A stretch of DNA of 64,000 bases from an uncultured Acidimicrobiales bacterium (GTDB taxonomy: Bacteria; Actinomycetota; Acidimicrobiia; Acidimicrobiales; SZUA-35): contig CALKTH010000075.1 of the NCBI GenBank assembly GCA_937997485.1, positions 1-64,000 of the forward strand, written 5' to 3'. How positions within the stretch are numbered: the stretch's first letter is position 1; every line of letters starts with the position of its first letter. Positions 31,869 through 39,760 of this stretch are shown one piece after another. The position numbers and the translations under genes are program-made. The notes below the pieces were generated by a model, which saw only the letters and a list, made by a program, of their open reading frames with translations, ran no database searches and was not told where the DNA came from.

Positions 31869-32672
31869 ATGCCCACCAATCCCCTTTCTCCTCTCGATGC
31901 CTTCGACTTGACTGGCAAGGTCGCGGTGATCACCGGCGGCAGTCGCGGTCTTGGCCGCGCCATGGCCGAGGCGTATTCAGCCCAGGGCGCCACGGTGGTC
32001 ATCGCCAGCCGCAAGGCCGAGGCGTGCGAGATGGCAGCTGTCGGCATCAGCGAAAAGACCGGCGGGACGGTGCTCGGCCTCGGCTGCCATGTCGGCGATT
32101 GGGACCAGTGCACAAAGCTCGTGCAGCGGGTGATCAGCGAGTTCGGGCGCATCGACGTCTTCGTCAACAACGCCGGTATGTCGCCCCTCTACGAGTCGTT
32201 GGGCACGGTGAGCGAAGCGCTCTTCGACAAGGTCATTGATGTCAACCTGAAAGGTCCGTTCCGCCTCTCTGCCTTGGTCGCCGAACACATGGTGGCGACT
32301 CGCACGGATGACGAACCGAGCGGCTCGATCATCGGCGTGAGCAGCGTGGCCTCAACTCAGCCCTCCAGCGGCGAGATTCCCTATGGCGCAGCCAAGGCGG
32401 GCCTCAACTCGATGATGGTGGGCCTGGCCCACATGTTTGGCCCTCGCGTGCGAGCCAACGTGATCATGCCCGGCCCGTTCCTCACCGACATTTCGAAGGC
32501 CTGGGACATGGACGCGTTCAATGAGAACGCACGAAAGAACATCCCGCTCCGACGTGGTGGCGAGGCCGACGAGATCGTGGGCGCCGCCCTCTACCTCGCC
32601 AGCAATGCCTCGAGCTACACGACGGGCAGCGTCATCAAGGTCGACGGTGCGATGACCTGGGCTGCTGGCTGA
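31869..32672 (+). CDS. SDR-family oxidoreductase
   Basis: A 267-residue short-chain dehydrogenase with TGGSRGLG, NNAGMSP, Ser...YGAAK and C-terminal GSVIKVDGAMTWAAG. A 16-residue leader precedes the fold from ATG 31869. The substrate is unknown; the divergent acyl-CoA dehydrogenase hints at a hydroxyacyl or sterol-like substrate. It ends before a strong hairpin. Confidence 0.88.
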   Translation: MPTNPLSPLDAFDLTGKVAVITGGSRGLGRAMAEAYSAQGATVVIASRKAEACEMAAVGISEKTGGTVLGLGCHVGDWDQCTKLVQRVISEFGRIDVFVNNAGMSPLYESLGTVSEALFDKVIDVNLKGPFRLSALVAEHMVATRTDDEPSGSIIGVSSVASTQPSSGEIPYGAAKAGLNSMMVGLAHMFGPRVRANVIMPGPFLTDISKAWDMDAFNENARKNIPLRRGGEADEIVGAALYLASNASSYTTGSVIKVDGAMTWAAG

Positions 32673-32684
32673 GTCACGCGGCCG

Positions 32685-32716
32685 AGCGTGCGAGGGCGAT
32701 CACGGCCTCGCACGCT
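32685..32716. terminator. Bidirectional hairpin terminator
   Basis: AGCGTGCGAGG (32685-32695) and CCTCGCACGCT (32706-32716) form a perfect 11-bp stem with a 10-base loop. It sits 12 bp after the SDR stop and directly before the stop of the convergent Ada-like gene. Confidence 0.75.
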
Positions 32717-32717
32717 G

Positions 32718-33263
32718 CTAGGCAGCGGCAGACGGGTGCAACTCGACTGGGTAGCCAGCCTTGATCACTTCGACGGTGCCAGCGGGCGTCAGCACTTCAA
32801 CGCGACGCTTGGGCGTCTCCACCAGCGGGCCGTAACCATCAAAGCTCCACTCGCGAATGCCACCGTCGACAACGAGATAGGCATCGCCGTCGAAGCGAAT
32901 CATCGCACCCACGGGCAGCTCGTCGGCTTTGGCAGAGCGCCGAACGGTGCCGGCCTCTCGGAGGTTGCGGTCGATCTGTGCTGTCATGTCACCGTCCGCC
33001 ACCGCCTCGTTCCAGGTCGCCCGAAACTGTTCGAGCGCCTTGCGACGACAGCGGTTGCAGGGACGGAAGCCAGCGGCAAGCGCCGTGGCCTCGTCAAGAA
33101 AGAACAGACGCTCATATCGGCCGTCCTCTTTCTTCCACTTCTCGTCCATCTCGCAGATGATCCAGGACTCGCCGTAGTCACGATTGCCAGTGAACGTGGC
33201 AGCCCGGTGGCCGGGAATCTGGTGGCCGTCCCCGTAGGGATCGATCTGGTTGCGGCGGCGCAT
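32718..33263 (-). CDS. Protein with an Ada-like zinc-binding CxxC motif
   Basis: A 181-residue protein of unknown function. Near residues 34-78 it has IICEMDEKWKKEDGRYERLFFLDEA, then FRPCNRCRR, close to the metal-binding domain of Ada (which uses four Cys around FRPCxRC). The second half is beta-rich (MIRFDGDAYLVVDGGIREWSFDGYG). The N-terminus lacks a DNA methyltransferase domain, so it may be a stand-alone Ada-type phosphotriester or zinc sensor. The ATG is at 33263. Confidence 0.6.
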   Translation of the reverse strand: MRRRNQIDPYGDGHQIPGHRAATFTGNRDYGESWIICEMDEKWKKEDGRYERLFFLDEATALAAGFRPCNRCRRKALEQFRATWNEAVADGDMTAQIDRNLREAGTVRRSAKADELPVGAMIRFDGDAYLVVDGGIREWSFDGYGPLVETPKRRVEVLTPAGTVEVIKAGYPVELHPSAAA

Positions 33264-33370
33264 CCGGACAGTCTGCCCCTGATTGCCGCCTGAACTCCTC
33301 CGATTTCATGGGATCGAAGCTTTCGGCACCACCCCGGGCCAGCGGCGCGAGCTCCCGTTGCCTCACCCGG

Positions 33371-34087
33371 TCAGTTGCCGAGGAAGAACCCGCACACTTC
33401 CCAGTCTCCGTTCTTCACCAGCTCGATCGTGACCGGAACCGGGCTGCCATCGAGTTCGATCGTCCCGCTGACGGTTCCTCGAGTCACGCCGTTGGAGCTG
33501 TTGATGCTGCTGTTGTTCAGGTTGTAGTCGGTGATGTCGGCGCCGCCGAGCACACCAGCGAGCTCTTCTTGGCTGAAGTCCCGACAACTCTCGTCGAAGG
33601 CTTCGTAGGCCGCTGGGATGTTGCCTTCGTCGAGCAACGCGATGAACTCGTTGCCCGCGTCAGCTGCCCCGGTGACGGCGCCGAACACGAAGAACACACA
33701 ACCTCCGATGCCCACCACGAAGAACCCGAGAATGCCAAGAACGATCCAGAGCCCTTTGCCCCGCTTCTTGGCCGGCGGTGGCGCCATCGGGGCGCCGTAC
33801 TGAGGCCCACCGGCCATCGCTGGCGGCGGACCACCCACCGCTGGCGGTGGATACTGCTGAGCCGGAGGCTGGTACGGCGGTGGCGCAGCGGCAGCCGGAG
33901 GCTGATGTGGGAGCGGGACAGAAGCACCGGGTGGGGTTGGGGCGCCGGGGGGCTGAAAGGGCGTCGCCGCTGCCGGAGGTGGGGTCGGCGCGGCCGGAGG
34001 AACCTGCCCCGGCATCTGCGGTGGCTGAGGCGCGGTCGGATTCTGCGGTTCCTCGGGCTGGCTCAGATCGGACAGGTCATCGGTCAT
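33371..34087 (-). CDS. Pro-rich single-pass membrane protein
   Basis: A 238-residue protein. Residues 1-105 are Pro/Ala/Gln-rich with PPP and PYQPP runs, followed by a basic stop (PAKKRGKG), one membrane helix (about 112-134) and an outer domain of about 100 residues with two cysteines. That part, with F-I-A-L-L-D-E-G-x-x-x-A-A-Y-E and late TIELVKNGDWEV, resembles DUF4878/lumazine-like NTF2 folds. Such proteins are common in actinobacteria; the function is unknown. It should be anchored with the Pro-rich part inside and the NTF2-like part outside. Confidence 0.75.
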   Translation of the reverse strand: MTDDLSDLSQPEEPQNPTAPQPPQMPGQVPPAAPTPPPAAATPFQPPGAPTPPGASVPLPHQPPAAAAPPPYQPPAQQYPPPAVGGPPPAMAGGPQYGAPMAPPPAKKRGKGLWIVLGILGFFVVGIGGCVFFVFGAVTGAADAGNEFIALLDEGNIPAAYEAFDESCRDFSQEELAGVLGGADITDYNLNNSSINSSNGVTRGTVSGTIELDGSPVPVTIELVKNGDWEVCGFFLGN

Positions 34088-34219
34088 CGCGCTTCCTTAC
34101 GCTCGGCTGAAACGATCGTGTCACGGAGTGCACGACCTCACCGTGATCTGGGACACACAAGTGCAGGATCGACCACACCAGCCGATCGCGCCCCCACCCG
34201 CTTCTGGGAACCGGACAGA

Positions 34220-35938
34220 TCACAGCACGGTGATCGTTCCCGCCGTTCCGTCGACCTCGACTTCCATCCCCGTTGTCAGCTTCTCGGTGGCGCCCTCCAC
34301 AGCGATCACGCACGGGATCCCGAGTTCGCGGGCCACGATCACGGCGTGCGACATCAGCGCTCCCACGTTCACCACGACGGCGGCGGCGGGAAGGAACAAC
34401 GGCGTCCACGACGGATCCGTGAGCGGAGCGACGAGCACTTCGTCCGGTTCGAAGTCGTGGGCTTCGGCCGGGTCGAGCACCACACGAACGTTGCCTCGAG
34501 CCACGCCGCTACAGCCGGCATTGCCGGTCAGAACATCGCCCGTGACCGCCTTGACCACGTCGGCCGTTTGTTGCGCCTCGAGGTCTTCGATCGTCAGCAC
34601 CTCGGATTGGCTCGCAATGAAGAAAGGCGGCTCCACGGCAGAGAAGCGAGCGTGCAAAGCCGATCGCTCGGCGATGGTTGCGGCCATCGACGACGGGTCG
34701 TTCAGATATTGCCGGAGCTCGGTCTTCGGGTAGAGGAGCGCAACCGCCACCGGGTCGGCAACGCCACCCCGCTCGGCGCCACGACGGACGAGCTCTCGAT
34801 AGACCTGCTTGACCGGCAGCATGATCCGCACCGCACGATCGCGAGTCGCTTCGCGGGCCTGCGACCAGAACGGAACCGCTTTGATGGCCTTGTCGAAGTT
34901 GCCCTTGTCGAGGAAGTTGAGATGGGGTCGGACCTTGGCAATAGCGGCCTGACGGTTGGCATCGTCGTCGCCCAAACGTGTCGAGGGCGAGAGGTCGTGA
35001 CCGGCCTTACGCATCGTGTCGATGGCGAGCAGCGCCAGCTCGGGCGTGTTGTCCCACGTGCGGCTCGAGATCTCCCAGTCGTTCGGACCGCGCTGGCCGT
35101 GATCGGCAATGAACGAGGCGAAGGCGGTGCGGAACTCTTCTCCGGCCGGAAGATCGGCAATGCGGTCGAGGAGCCCATCAACGCCTTCATCGAAGGCAGC
35201 GCTCATGTCCGGATTGTCCCGAACTCGTTCGGCGATGGCGTACAGATCTTGGGAGTACTGGGCAGAGCGCACGCCGCCCGCTGCACCCACCAGGTGCGTG
35301 ACCAGACCCGGCTCACCGGCCGCAGCGCTGGCGTCAGCCAGCACACCAGACACGATGGCGGCGATCGCAGTGGTCTTCATGTGATTGGCGAAGACCGGCT
35401 CGAACGAAGCGGGGAACGAGAACAGGTAGCGAAGAAGCTCTTCGTCTGGCGCATCGAGTGCGGGGCGTCGGGCCTCGAATGCGGCGGTACGGGTGAAGCT
35501 GTCCTCCACGATCGGAGGCAGCTCCTTCGTTCCGAGGGCACTGAGCACGGTCTTGAGAATTCGCAGTGAGGACCCAATGCTCTTGTCTCCCTTGCGCGGC
35601 TCATAGGGAGGTGGGTTGCCCTCGCCGAAGAAGGAAACGTCGATGGCCTCAGCCGATGAGCCGGGGGCCCGCACACCCATCATCCGGAGGAACGAGAGGT
35701 TGAGGTACGCGTACCCGCCGTAGAGGCCGATGATGACGGGGTCGTCGGTCGTGAAGTCGCCCTTGGACATGATGCCGAGATCGTCGTATGCCGAGCGCCA
35801 GGCTCGCTCGGCTGGAATGACACCGAGCTCGTACCCGAGCGCCGTCAACACCTCTGGGAACACCTCGCCAATGTTGCCTCGGGTGTTGATCGGCCACCGA
35901 TCGTCAATCTTTCCTTCGATGATCCAGGGGGTTCCCAC
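34220..35938 (-). CDS. PEP-utilising/rifampicin phosphotransferase-like protein without ATP-grasp domain
   Basis: A 572-residue protein. The first 470 residues begin WPINTRGNIGEVFPEVLTALGY and are helical like the rifampicin-binding domain of rifampicin phosphotransferases. The last 90 hold the swivelling phosphohistidine domain (NVGALMSHAVIVARELGIPCVIAV) with catalytic His531. The ATP-grasp nucleotide-binding domain that normally supplies the phosphate is absent from the protein and from its neighbours. GTG 35938 has GAGGAG upstream; an in-frame extension to 36178 is low quality. It may act with an ATP-grasp partner elsewhere or use a different donor. It is 89 bp after the MFS gene on the same strand. 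Confidence 0.85.
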   Translation of the reverse strand: MGTPWIIEGKIDDRWPINTRGNIGEVFPEVLTALGYELGVIPAERAWRSAYDDLGIMSKGDFTTDDPVIIGLYGGYAYLNLSFLRMMGVRAPGSSAEAIDVSFFGEGNPPPYEPRKGDKSIGSSLRILKTVLSALGTKELPPIVEDSFTRTAAFEARRPALDAPDEELLRYLFSFPASFEPVFANHMKTTAIAAIVSGVLADASAAAGEPGLVTHLVGAAGGVRSAQYSQDLYAIAERVRDNPDMSAAFDEGVDGLLDRIADLPAGEEFRTAFASFIADHGQRGPNDWEISSRTWDNTPELALLAIDTMRKAGHDLSPSTRLGDDDANRQAAIAKVRPHLNFLDKGNFDKAIKAVPFWSQAREATRDRAVRIMLPVKQVYRELVRRGAERGGVADPVAVALLYPKTELRQYLNDPSSMAATIAERSALHARFSAVEPPFFIASQSEVLTIEDLEAQQTADVVKAVTGDVLTGNAGCSGVARGNVRVVLDPAEAHDFEPDEVLVAPLTDPSWTPLFLPAAAVVVNVGALMSHAVIVARELGIPCVIAVEGATEKLTTGMEVEVDGTAGTITVL

Positions 35939-36027
35939 GTGCGTTGCTCCTCGGTCGTGCTGATCAGCCCTGCTGGCGGCAGCGCCAGGCCGTTCTCTAG
36001 CGAAGCGGCGGCGACACTTTGGCACAG

Positions 36028-37290
36028 TCAGTTGCGTTGCACCGAGGCGACACCATCGGGCCGGGCATCGGCAAAACGGTCGATGGATCGAAGGGCCGGG
36101 AAGAACAGACAGAATCCGGCCACGACCACGAGCGTGCCCGCTCCGCCGAACACCACGGCGCCAGCCAGGCCGAACCACGCCGCCGTCACGCCGCTCTCGA
36201 ATGCACCGAGTTCGTTGCTGGCGCCGATGAAGACACTCTCGAGCGCCAGCACCCGGCCCCGCATGTTCTCCGGCGTCGCCAACGGCACGAGGGTGGCCCG
36301 GATGAACACACTCACGCTGTCGGATCCACCGAGCACGAGCACAGCGATGAATGCGACAACGAAGTTGCGAGTCAGGCCGAGCACGATGGTGGCGGCACCG
36401 AAGATGCCCACGGCCACCATGAGCACCGGCCCCACCCGTCGGGTCAAGGGTCGGGCGGCGAGTACGAGGGTGACCGAGGCCGCTCCGATGCCAGTCGCTG
36501 CCCGCAACCAGCCAACACCAACGGGGCCAACTCCAAGCCGTTTCTCGGCGATGGCCGGCAGCAAAGCAACGGCGCCGCCGAGCAGCACGGCGAACAGGTC
36601 GAGCAGGATGGCTCCACCAACGACCGGCGCATTGCGGACGAAACGCAGGCCCTCAGCCGCATCCCGAATGGCCTGTCTGGGTCCGGGTTTGCCAGTCAGG
36701 AGCCTCTCGACTCCTGACGACGGCAGGGCCAACAGCATCACGACTGAGACGGCGAAGAACCCAGCCAGCACAAGGAACGGCAGCGGACGCGACCACGCGT
36801 AGAGAAAGCTGAAGAGGACGGGCCCAACGATCGCGCCCGCCTGCCACGACGCTGAGCTGAGGGCCACCACTCGCTCCCGCGAATCCTCCGGAGCCATGTC
36901 GATGGGGAGCGCTCGAGACGCCGGGGTTTGGAATGCCCGCACGATCCCGTAGCCGAACATGATGAGGTAGATCGGCCAGGATGCGGTGGGATCGGTCCGC
37001 ACATAGAGGAACATCAGCAGCGACACCACAACGAAGCCGAGGGCGCCGAAGGCGGTGAGGCGGCGGCGGTCGAACCGGTCGGCGATCGTGCCCGAGAACG
37101 GTGCAAGCACGAACGTGGGGAAGAACTCGGCCAACCCGATCAGACCCAGGCTGAGCTCTTCACCGGTGATATCGAAGATCTGCAGGCCGACAACCGTGAT
37201 CAGCCCTCCGTTTGCCGATCGTTCAACCAGACGGCTCCCGAGAAGTGACCAAATACGCCCGGGCAGCGGAGCGACTTGGCTCACGCTCAT
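36028..37290 (-). CDS. MFS transporter (EntS-like)
   Basis: A 420-residue 12-helix permease. The motif A-like loop GTIADRFDRRRL (about 67-78) is close to EntS/enterobactin exporters and related drug efflux pumps. The central loop carries SSGVERLLTGKPGPRQAIRDA. It begins at ATG 37290, 13 bp after the FAH gene stop, so it is the last member of a VOC-FAH-MFS operon and may export a product or import a substrate of that pathway. Confidence 0.88.
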   Translation of the reverse strand: MSVSQVAPLPGRIWSLLGSRLVERSANGGLITVVGLQIFDITGEELSLGLIGLAEFFPTFVLAPFSGTIADRFDRRRLTAFGALGFVVVSLLMFLYVRTDPTASWPIYLIMFGYGIVRAFQTPASRALPIDMAPEDSRERVVALSSASWQAGAIVGPVLFSFLYAWSRPLPFLVLAGFFAVSVVMLLALPSSGVERLLTGKPGPRQAIRDAAEGLRFVRNAPVVGGAILLDLFAVLLGGAVALLPAIAEKRLGVGPVGVGWLRAATGIGAASVTLVLAARPLTRRVGPVLMVAVGIFGAATIVLGLTRNFVVAFIAVLVLGGSDSVSVFIRATLVPLATPENMRGRVLALESVFIGASNELGAFESGVTAAWFGLAGAVVFGGAGTLVVVAGFCLFFPALRSIDRFADARPDGVASVQRN

Positions 37291-37303
37291 TCAGCCAGCG
37301 AGC

Positions 37304-38173
37304 TCAACTGCCAGGACCGGCAATGAGCACGTTGCGCATCGTTCCAATGCCCTCGATCGTGCTCTCGAGCACCTGACCTGGCTTCAGGAATCGACGAGGG
37401 TCACGGGCCACACCGACCCCAGAAGGCGTGCCGGTGAAGATCACATCGCCGGGCTGCAGGGTCAGAACCGAAGACAGGTGAGCAAGAAGATTCGGGATGT
37501 CGAACACGAGATCGTTGGTTCGGCTGTCCTGCACCGTTTCGGCGTCGAGCACGCATGAGATGGACAGGTCTGCCGGGTCCTCGAACTCATCGAGGGTCAC
37601 GAGCACCGGACCCATTGGCCCGTATCCGCGGCGAGACTTTCCAAGAGAGAATTGGGCTCCGCCGGAGCGTTGCAGCACACGATCGGAGATGTCCTGACCC
37701 ACGGTGAATCCAGCAATGTGATCCCAGGCCTCAGCCTCGGACACGTGATCGGCCTGGGTGCCGATGACAACAACGAGTTCGACTTCCCAGTCGGCGGTCT
37801 CCACATCGATCACGATCTCGTCGAAAGGACCGGCGAGGCTCGAGGGATACTTCGTGAACGTCGCTGGTGTGGCGGGCAAGGTCGAGCCGGTCTCGGCGGC
37901 ATGCGCCTTGTAGTTGAGTCCGATGGCGAAGACCTGGCGCGGCGTTCCCACCGGGTTGCCCAGTGATGCCTGCGCGATCGGCTCCGCATTCATGAGATCG
38001 AGGTCCTCGGCCCAGGCCGAGAATGCCTGCCAGTCCTGTAGGACGGCTTGGGGGTCTGGCCCGAACCGTCCGCCGGATGCGCTGGCCACGTCGAGGCCGG
38101 CCATCCCGCCATCTGAGGCACCAGCACCGGTGACCACGATCGTTGCTCGGCCATCGAGGTTCGCAAGCTTCAT
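37304..38173 (-). CDS. Fumarylacetoacetate hydrolase (FAH) family protein
   Basis: A 289-residue protein. The core GLNYKAHAAETG is followed by the metal-binding E-V-E in WEVELVVVIG, and GFTVGQDISDR with a conserved Asp. FTGTPSGVG near the end is conserved. Members cleave or hydrate oxo acids in aromatic catabolism (for example 2-hydroxyhepta-diene-dioate isomerases or acylpyruvases). It is 12 bp after a VOC gene and before an MFS gene, on the same strand. Confidence 0.92.
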   Translation of the reverse strand: MKLANLDGRATIVVTGAGASDGGMAGLDVASASGGRFGPDPQAVLQDWQAFSAWAEDLDLMNAEPIAQASLGNPVGTPRQVFAIGLNYKAHAAETGSTLPATPATFTKYPSSLAGPFDEIVIDVETADWEVELVVVIGTQADHVSEAEAWDHIAGFTVGQDISDRVLQRSGGAQFSLGKSRRGYGPMGPVLVTLDEFEDPADLSISCVLDAETVQDSRTNDLVFDIPNLLAHLSSVLTLQPGDVIFTGTPSGVGVARDPRRFLKPGQVLESTIEGIGTMRNVLIAGPGS

Positions 38174-38185
38174 GTGGAGGTTGTA

Positions 38186-38665
38186 CTAGAGGACCGTCTC
38201 TCCGTACATCTCGCCGAGCGGGTCAGAGATCAGTTCGAGTCGCTCGTTGTCGGGCCCCAAGAAGTACATCGAGGTGCCGCCTTCGAGATGAAGCTCGATC
38301 CCGGCGGCGATCAACCGCTCACGAATCTCCTCCCACCGGTCGCGATCCATGGAGATCGCCAGGTGGTGCAAGCCGCCAAGCACCTCGGCATAGGTGCCGA
38401 GATCGAGCCCAGGGAAGTCGAAGAACGCGAGGGCGTTTCCGTTGCCGATGTCGAAAAAGAAATGCGTCGAGCCCTGGTAGTCCCGATTCTCGAAGAGCTC
38501 GGTCAAGGGGAAGCCGAGAAGGTCCTGATAGAACCGAACCGTCCGTTCCACATCAGTAGACAACAGGGCGATGTGGTGCACGCCTCGGGCACTGGACGCT
38601 GGGCGTGCGTCAGCGTCGACGAGATGTTCCCGTCGCATTCGCTCCCAGTCTTCGGTTCGATCCAT
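38186..38665 (-). CDS. VOC-family (glyoxalase-like) metalloprotein
   Basis: A 159-residue protein made of two beta-alpha-beta-beta-beta units. Putative metal ligands are His in GVHHIALLSTDV, His in LHHLAIS, and Glu in RLELISDP. The family includes ring-cleavage dioxygenases and glyoxalases. ATG 38665 has GGAG six bases upstream; an in-frame ATG at 38749 is not chosen. First gene of a likely operon with FAH and MFS, it lies 50 bp downstream of a 14-bp palindrome. Confidence 0.88.
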   Translation of the reverse strand: MDRTEDWERMRREHLVDADARPASSARGVHHIALLSTDVERTVRFYQDLLGFPLTELFENRDYQGSTHFFFDIGNGNALAFFDFPGLDLGTYAEVLGGLHHLAISMDRDRWEEIRERLIAAGIELHLEGGTSMYFLGPDNERLELISDPLGEMYGETVL

Positions 38666-38715
38666 ATCTGCTCCATGCGGCACCGCAAGCTCCTGACGTC
38701 GTTCGTTCCCAAACG

Positions 38716-38729
38716 CTTCAAATTTGAAG
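38716..38729. promoter_or_regulatory. 14-bp perfect palindrome upstream of the VOC-FAH-MFS operon
   Basis: CTTCAAATTTGAAG, AT-rich within a GC-rich background, about 50 bp before the VOC start. A homodimeric regulator such as MarR or IclR is the usual reader of this kind of site; no such regulator is next to it. Confidence 0.5.
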
Positions 38730-38807
38730 AGTATTCCAGTCCGGACCACGGAGCGAGCCGAGGAGCAAACGCTGCGAGCGCATCGCGAGCGACGAGCAGG
38801 CCGCCAG

Positions 38808-39161
38808 CTAGGAGAGCAGCTCTCGGACGCGGTCCTTGGGGCGGCCGACGATGGCCTTGTCCTTGGTCATCACGACCGGCCGCTGTAGCAGCTGCTTGTG
38901 CTTCACCAGAATGGCGACGACCTGATCGATCGTCTGCACATCTTCTTCGGCGAGCTCGAGCTTCTTGAACTTCGAATCTCGTCGGACAAGCGCTGTGGGC
39001 TCATCTTCCAGCTTCGAGATGAGGTCTCGCAGCATCGCCTCGTCTGGCGGGTCCTGGATGTAGTTGACCGTGTCGAACTCGACACCCAGCTCTTCTGCAA
39101 TGCGCACGGCATTGACCGAAGAGTTTCAATGTTTGTTGTGGAAGATGGTGACGTCAGCCAT
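38808..39161 (-). CDS. ArsC/Spx-family protein with in-frame TGA at the catalytic Cys (candidate selenoprotein)
   Basis: From ATG 39161 the frame reads MADVTIFHNKH, then TGA (39128-39126), then NSSVNAVRIAEELGVEFD and an uninterrupted ArsC-like protein to 38808, 117 residues in all. In ArsC/Spx proteins HN-P-x-C-x-x-S holds the nucleophilic Cys; here the TGA is exactly at that position (H8-N9-K10-H11-U12-N-S-S15). The later parts match ArsC: FDTVNYIQDPPDEAMLRDLI and LLQRPVVMTKDKAIVGRPKDRV. Codon usage is uniform on both sides. A SECIS-like hairpin starts three bases after the TGA. A gene caller would report a truncated 99-residue ORF from GTG 39107. Alternatives are a genuine stop or a sequencing error. 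Confidence 0.8.
39090..39128 (-). promoter_or_regulatory. SECIS-like stem-loop adjacent to the in-frame UGA
   Basis: On the transcript, after UGA (39128-39126), CUCUUC (39123-39118) pairs with GAAGAG (39095-39090), then CAAUGC (39114-39109) pairs with GCAUUG (39103-39098). An internal loop lies between the stems. The apical loop is CGUGC (39108-39104), with G second. Seventeen bases separate the UGA from the apical loop, within the range expected of bacterial SECIS elements. Both stems are perfect. Confidence 0.7.
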
Positions 39162-39252
39162 CCGCCGACTCTATCCCCACGACAAAGTGCGGTAGCGACG
39201 AACAGCCGCTGACCCGATCACGTCACCGCCGCGACCCGCGACCTGTCGACGG

Positions 39253-39281
39253 TTGACAGTCCAATGCGCAACATTTATGTT
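39253..39281 (+). promoter_or_regulatory. Sigma-70-like promoter of the AHSA1-ArsR operon
   Basis: TTGACA (39253-39258) and TATGTT (39276-39281) are separated by 17 bp. The predicted start of transcription is near 39288 and the -10 lies inside operator 1. Confidence 0.6.
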
Positions 39282-39310
39282 GCCTTTCTAATGGGCAACG
39301 AAAACGTTGC
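39268..39310. promoter_or_regulatory. Two ArsR-type operators (GCAAC-N6-GTTGC)
   Basis: Operator 1 at 39268-39283 is GCAAC-ATTTAT-GTTGC; operator 2 at 39295-39310 is GCAAC-GAAAAC-GTTGC. Arms are perfect, the spacer is six bases in both, and their centres are 27 bp apart. Operator 1 covers the -10 and operator 2 the start region, so binding of the downstream ArsR protein would block transcription. This fits self-repression. Confidence 0.65.
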
Positions 39311-39325
39311 GCATAGAAGGAAGAC

Positions 39326-39760
39326 ATGAACAAGCCCGACGTCATTGAACGGAAGATCACACTGAGCTGCACCATCGAACGTGCATGGGCGGCGCTGACC
39401 GATGCGGACCAGCTGGCACAGTGGTTTGGCGACTCGGCGAGCGTGGACTTGCGGCCGGGAGGAGCGATGCACCTCGGCTGGAGCGAGTACGAAGCGTCGG
39501 CAACGTGCCGAGTCGAAGCGGTGGAACCCCCGTCGACCTTCTCGTTCTGGTGGTCGACCGAAGCGGAAGATGGCACAGCGTTCGAAACGCTGGTGACCTT
39601 CACGCTGATTGCGAAGGGCGACACCACCATCGTCACCGTCGTCGAATCTGGCCTCGCTTCTCTGCCAGACGACCTCCACGCAGCGATGCTCGAAGACAAC
39701 TCCGAAGGCTGGGAATCAGAACTGCGGGATCTCGGGGACTTGGTGGGCGTGCCCCGATGA
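39326..39760 (+). CDS. SRPBCC/AHSA1-family protein
   Basis: A 144-residue hydrophobic-pocket protein. IERKITLSCTIERAWAALTDADQLAQWFG and LRPGGAMHLGW match the AHSA1-like/START-type family. It should bind a small hydrophobic ligand or act as a stress-linked partner. The ATG at 39326 has AAGGA at good spacing. It overlaps the ArsR gene by four bases (ATGA). This AHSA1-ArsR pair is a frequent arrangement in which the regulator and its ligand-binding partner are made together. Confidence 0.9.
   Translation: MNKPDVIERKITLSCTIERAWAALTDADQLAQWFGDSASVDLRPGGAMHLGWSEYEASATCRVEAVEPPSTFSFWWSTEAEDGTAFETLVTFTLIAKGDTTIVTVVESGLASLPDDLHAAMLEDNSEGWESELRDLGDLVGVPR

Noticed and set aside
33308-35569. 753-residue plus-strand ORF
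   Set aside because: It is antisense to two well-supported minus-strand genes and contains only Arg/His-rich low-complexity sequence.
38808-39107. 99-residue ORF from GTG 39107 as the real ArsC-like gene
   Set aside because: It would lose the first strand and active-site loop, while the codons before the TGA encode the exact missing ArsC N-terminus in frame.
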